From NCBI GenBank assembly GCA_015060685.1, contig SUXZ01000009.1:44853-108852 (forward strand): 64,000 bases of DNA, read 5' to 3'. The notes beneath the pieces were generated by a model that ran no database searches, had not been told where the DNA came from, and saw only the letters and a list, made by a program, of their open reading frames with translations. Below are positions 63,420 through 64,000 of the stretch, in pieces (the stretch's first letter is position 1; each line of letters starts with the position of its first letter). The DNA comes from Mediterranea massiliensis. GTDB taxonomy: Bacteria > Bacteroidota > Bacteroidia > Bacteroidales > Bacteroidaceae. Position numbers and translations under genes: made by a program.

Positions 63420-63452
63420 TCCCCCTTTAAGGGGGAACGAGGGGGTCCCCCG
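63420..63452. repeat. Hairpin-pair repeat inserted in coding sequence (copy 1)
   Basis: CCCCCTTTAAGGGGG followed by GGGGGTCCCCC, two stacked palindromes inside the toprim half. It codes a low-complexity segment (NHPPLRGNEGVPRF). Confidence 0.65.
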
Positions 63453-63639
63453 GTTCCAGTTCCCCAAGGGTAGCCGGTGTCACATCTTCAACCTCCCCAT
63501 ACTGAAGCAGCTCCAACCGGGCGAACCCCTCTTCATCACCGAGGGCGTCACCGACTGCATGGCCCTGATGAGTGCCGGCTACAAAGCCATCGCCATCCCC
63601 AGTGCCACCCTGCTCAAAGAAGAAGACCTCAAACCCCTC

Positions 63640-63680
63640 ATCCCTCACTTTAAGGGAGGGGATGGGGGAGGGTCCCTCCA
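63640..63680. repeat. Hairpin-pair repeat inserted in coding sequence (copy 2)
   Basis: CCCTCACTTTAAGGGAGGG and then GGAGGGTCCCTCC. It is the same layout as copy 1 with coordinated changes on both arms, coding IPHFKGGDGGGSLH in frame. Confidence 0.65.
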
Positions 63681-63819
63681 CATGTTCCCCGACCAGGACG
63701 AGCCCGGCGAGCACCTCTTCCTCCAGCTCCGCCAGCTCTTCCCCACCCTTGTCCGCCACCAACTCCCTCCCGGCATCAAGGACGTAGGAGAGTTATGGAA
63801 ATTAAAAGTTAAAAATTAA

Positions 63820-64000
63820 TAATTAAAAATTATAATTATGAGTATTGTATCCACATCCCGTAGGGACGCAACGCATTGCACTGCTGTCCCAAAGAATATG
63901 TTAATATCATTTTTTATTATTTGTATTTCAGTATTTTACGGCAATATGTTTATACGGAGGATTTTGAAATGAATGTATTGTGCTAATTTCGCACAAACTT
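63820..64000. other. Non-coding right end with a partial TGTAGGGAC repeat
   Basis: AATTAAAAATTA words lead to CGTAGGGACGCAACGCATTGC...GTCCC (63859-63890), a fourth member of the hairpin family with extra bases. A 44-codon frame at 63838-63972 contains this repeat and is not called. The window ends in A/T-rich sequence without a gene. Confidence 0.6.

Larger units (their letters stand above)
62835..63819 (+). pseudogene. CHC2 zinc-finger / toprim primase-like gene with a one-base frameshift
   Basis: The first frame has a DnaG-type CHC2 zinc finger (Cys33-His36 ... Cys54-Cys57 in CPFHTD and CFVCGAHGG), and a middle domain to about residue 158. There the reading changes to another frame: GGGGATGGTTCC at 63311-63322 breaks, and the +1 frame then reads WFRGPALLIPYRDIHGK and the toprim domain (LFITEGVTDCMAL, FPDQDEPG) to the stop at 63819. 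One extra G in the G4 run at 63311-63314 explains the shift. It could be a real mutation, a slippage site, or a sequencing error. Two hairpin repeats lie inside the second half. Overlaps the upstream gene by 8 bases. Confidence 0.8.

Noticed and set aside
63838..63972. 44-codon open frame at the right end
   Set aside because: It contains a TGTAGGGAC-family repeat and has no domain or codon signature.

Overview
The window reads as a chromosomal segment from a gut-type Bacteroidales, most likely a Bacteroidaceae member (Bacteroides or Phocaeicola). The evidence is the repeated promoter element TAnnTTTG (the Bacteroidetes -7 box) a short distance upstream of many starts, the near absence of Shine-Dalgarno sequences, and lineage-typical proteins: a large IspG of 610 residues, a SecD-SecF fusion, an HU-HIG protein, a smalltalk-type micro-protein, lipoproteins with a Cys near residue 20, and porin-like barrels. 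The species cannot be fixed from the sequence.

Layout. 0-1.1 kb is the 3' part of pnp. 1.1-1.8 kb is non-coding with a palindromic repeat. 1.8-3.3 kb is an AT-rich two-gene unit (unknown protein and agmatine-deiminase-family enzyme). 3.4-5.3 kb is ptb-buk on the minus strand. 5.4-7.9 kb carries an S66 carboxypeptidase, an M28 glutaminyl-cyclase-like lipoprotein and SufE. 8-11.2 kb is an AT-rich minus-strand group: serpin lipoprotein, beta-barrel, and two lipoproteins, one like a protease prodomain. 11.3-11.7 kb is non-coding with three arrays of 22-bp period. 11.8-16 kb is a Ca2+ P-type ATPase, HAD hydrolase and ribF operon. 16-28 kb has rubredoxin, Na/Pi cotransporter, nucleoside kinase, a sensor-kinase-like protein without phospho-acceptor His, a 1000-residue TPR protein, an outer-membrane barrel and topA.

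28-35 kb is a minus-strand run rpoN - PAP2-like - gcvH - purE - ispG, divergent from pepP, which converges on a NUDIX gene. Two tandem tRNA-Asn genes follow. 35.7-41.5 kb has a PfkB kinase, an S41 protease and an exported GH2 beta-galactosidase. 41.7-51.5 kb has argS, two overlapping rhomboids, an EEP-family protein, an M3 peptidase lipoprotein and secDF. 51.6-56 kb is a compact nucleotide-sugar operon (UDP-glucuronate 4-epimerase, a GHMP kinase resembling plant galacturonokinase, a nucleotidyltransferase, UDP-glucose dehydrogenase). Together these could fill one UDP-glucuronate/UDP-galacturonate pool from both UDP-glucose and salvaged galacturonate.

56-64 kb is accessory: a YjbH-like protein, smalltalk protein, HU-HIG protein, an AAA ATPase, and an unknown / unknown / DUF3987-like / CHC2-toprim primase-like block. 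The last gene has a one-base frameshift in a G run and two hairpin repeats inside its coding sequence. This part is crowded with hairpin repeats, some keeping their stems by compensatory changes, and with low-complexity CTAACTCACT spacers. The most unusual signals in the window are the 22-bp-period intergenic arrays, the structured elements near 57.3-57.6 kb, the candidate galacturonokinase operon, and the His-less kinase.
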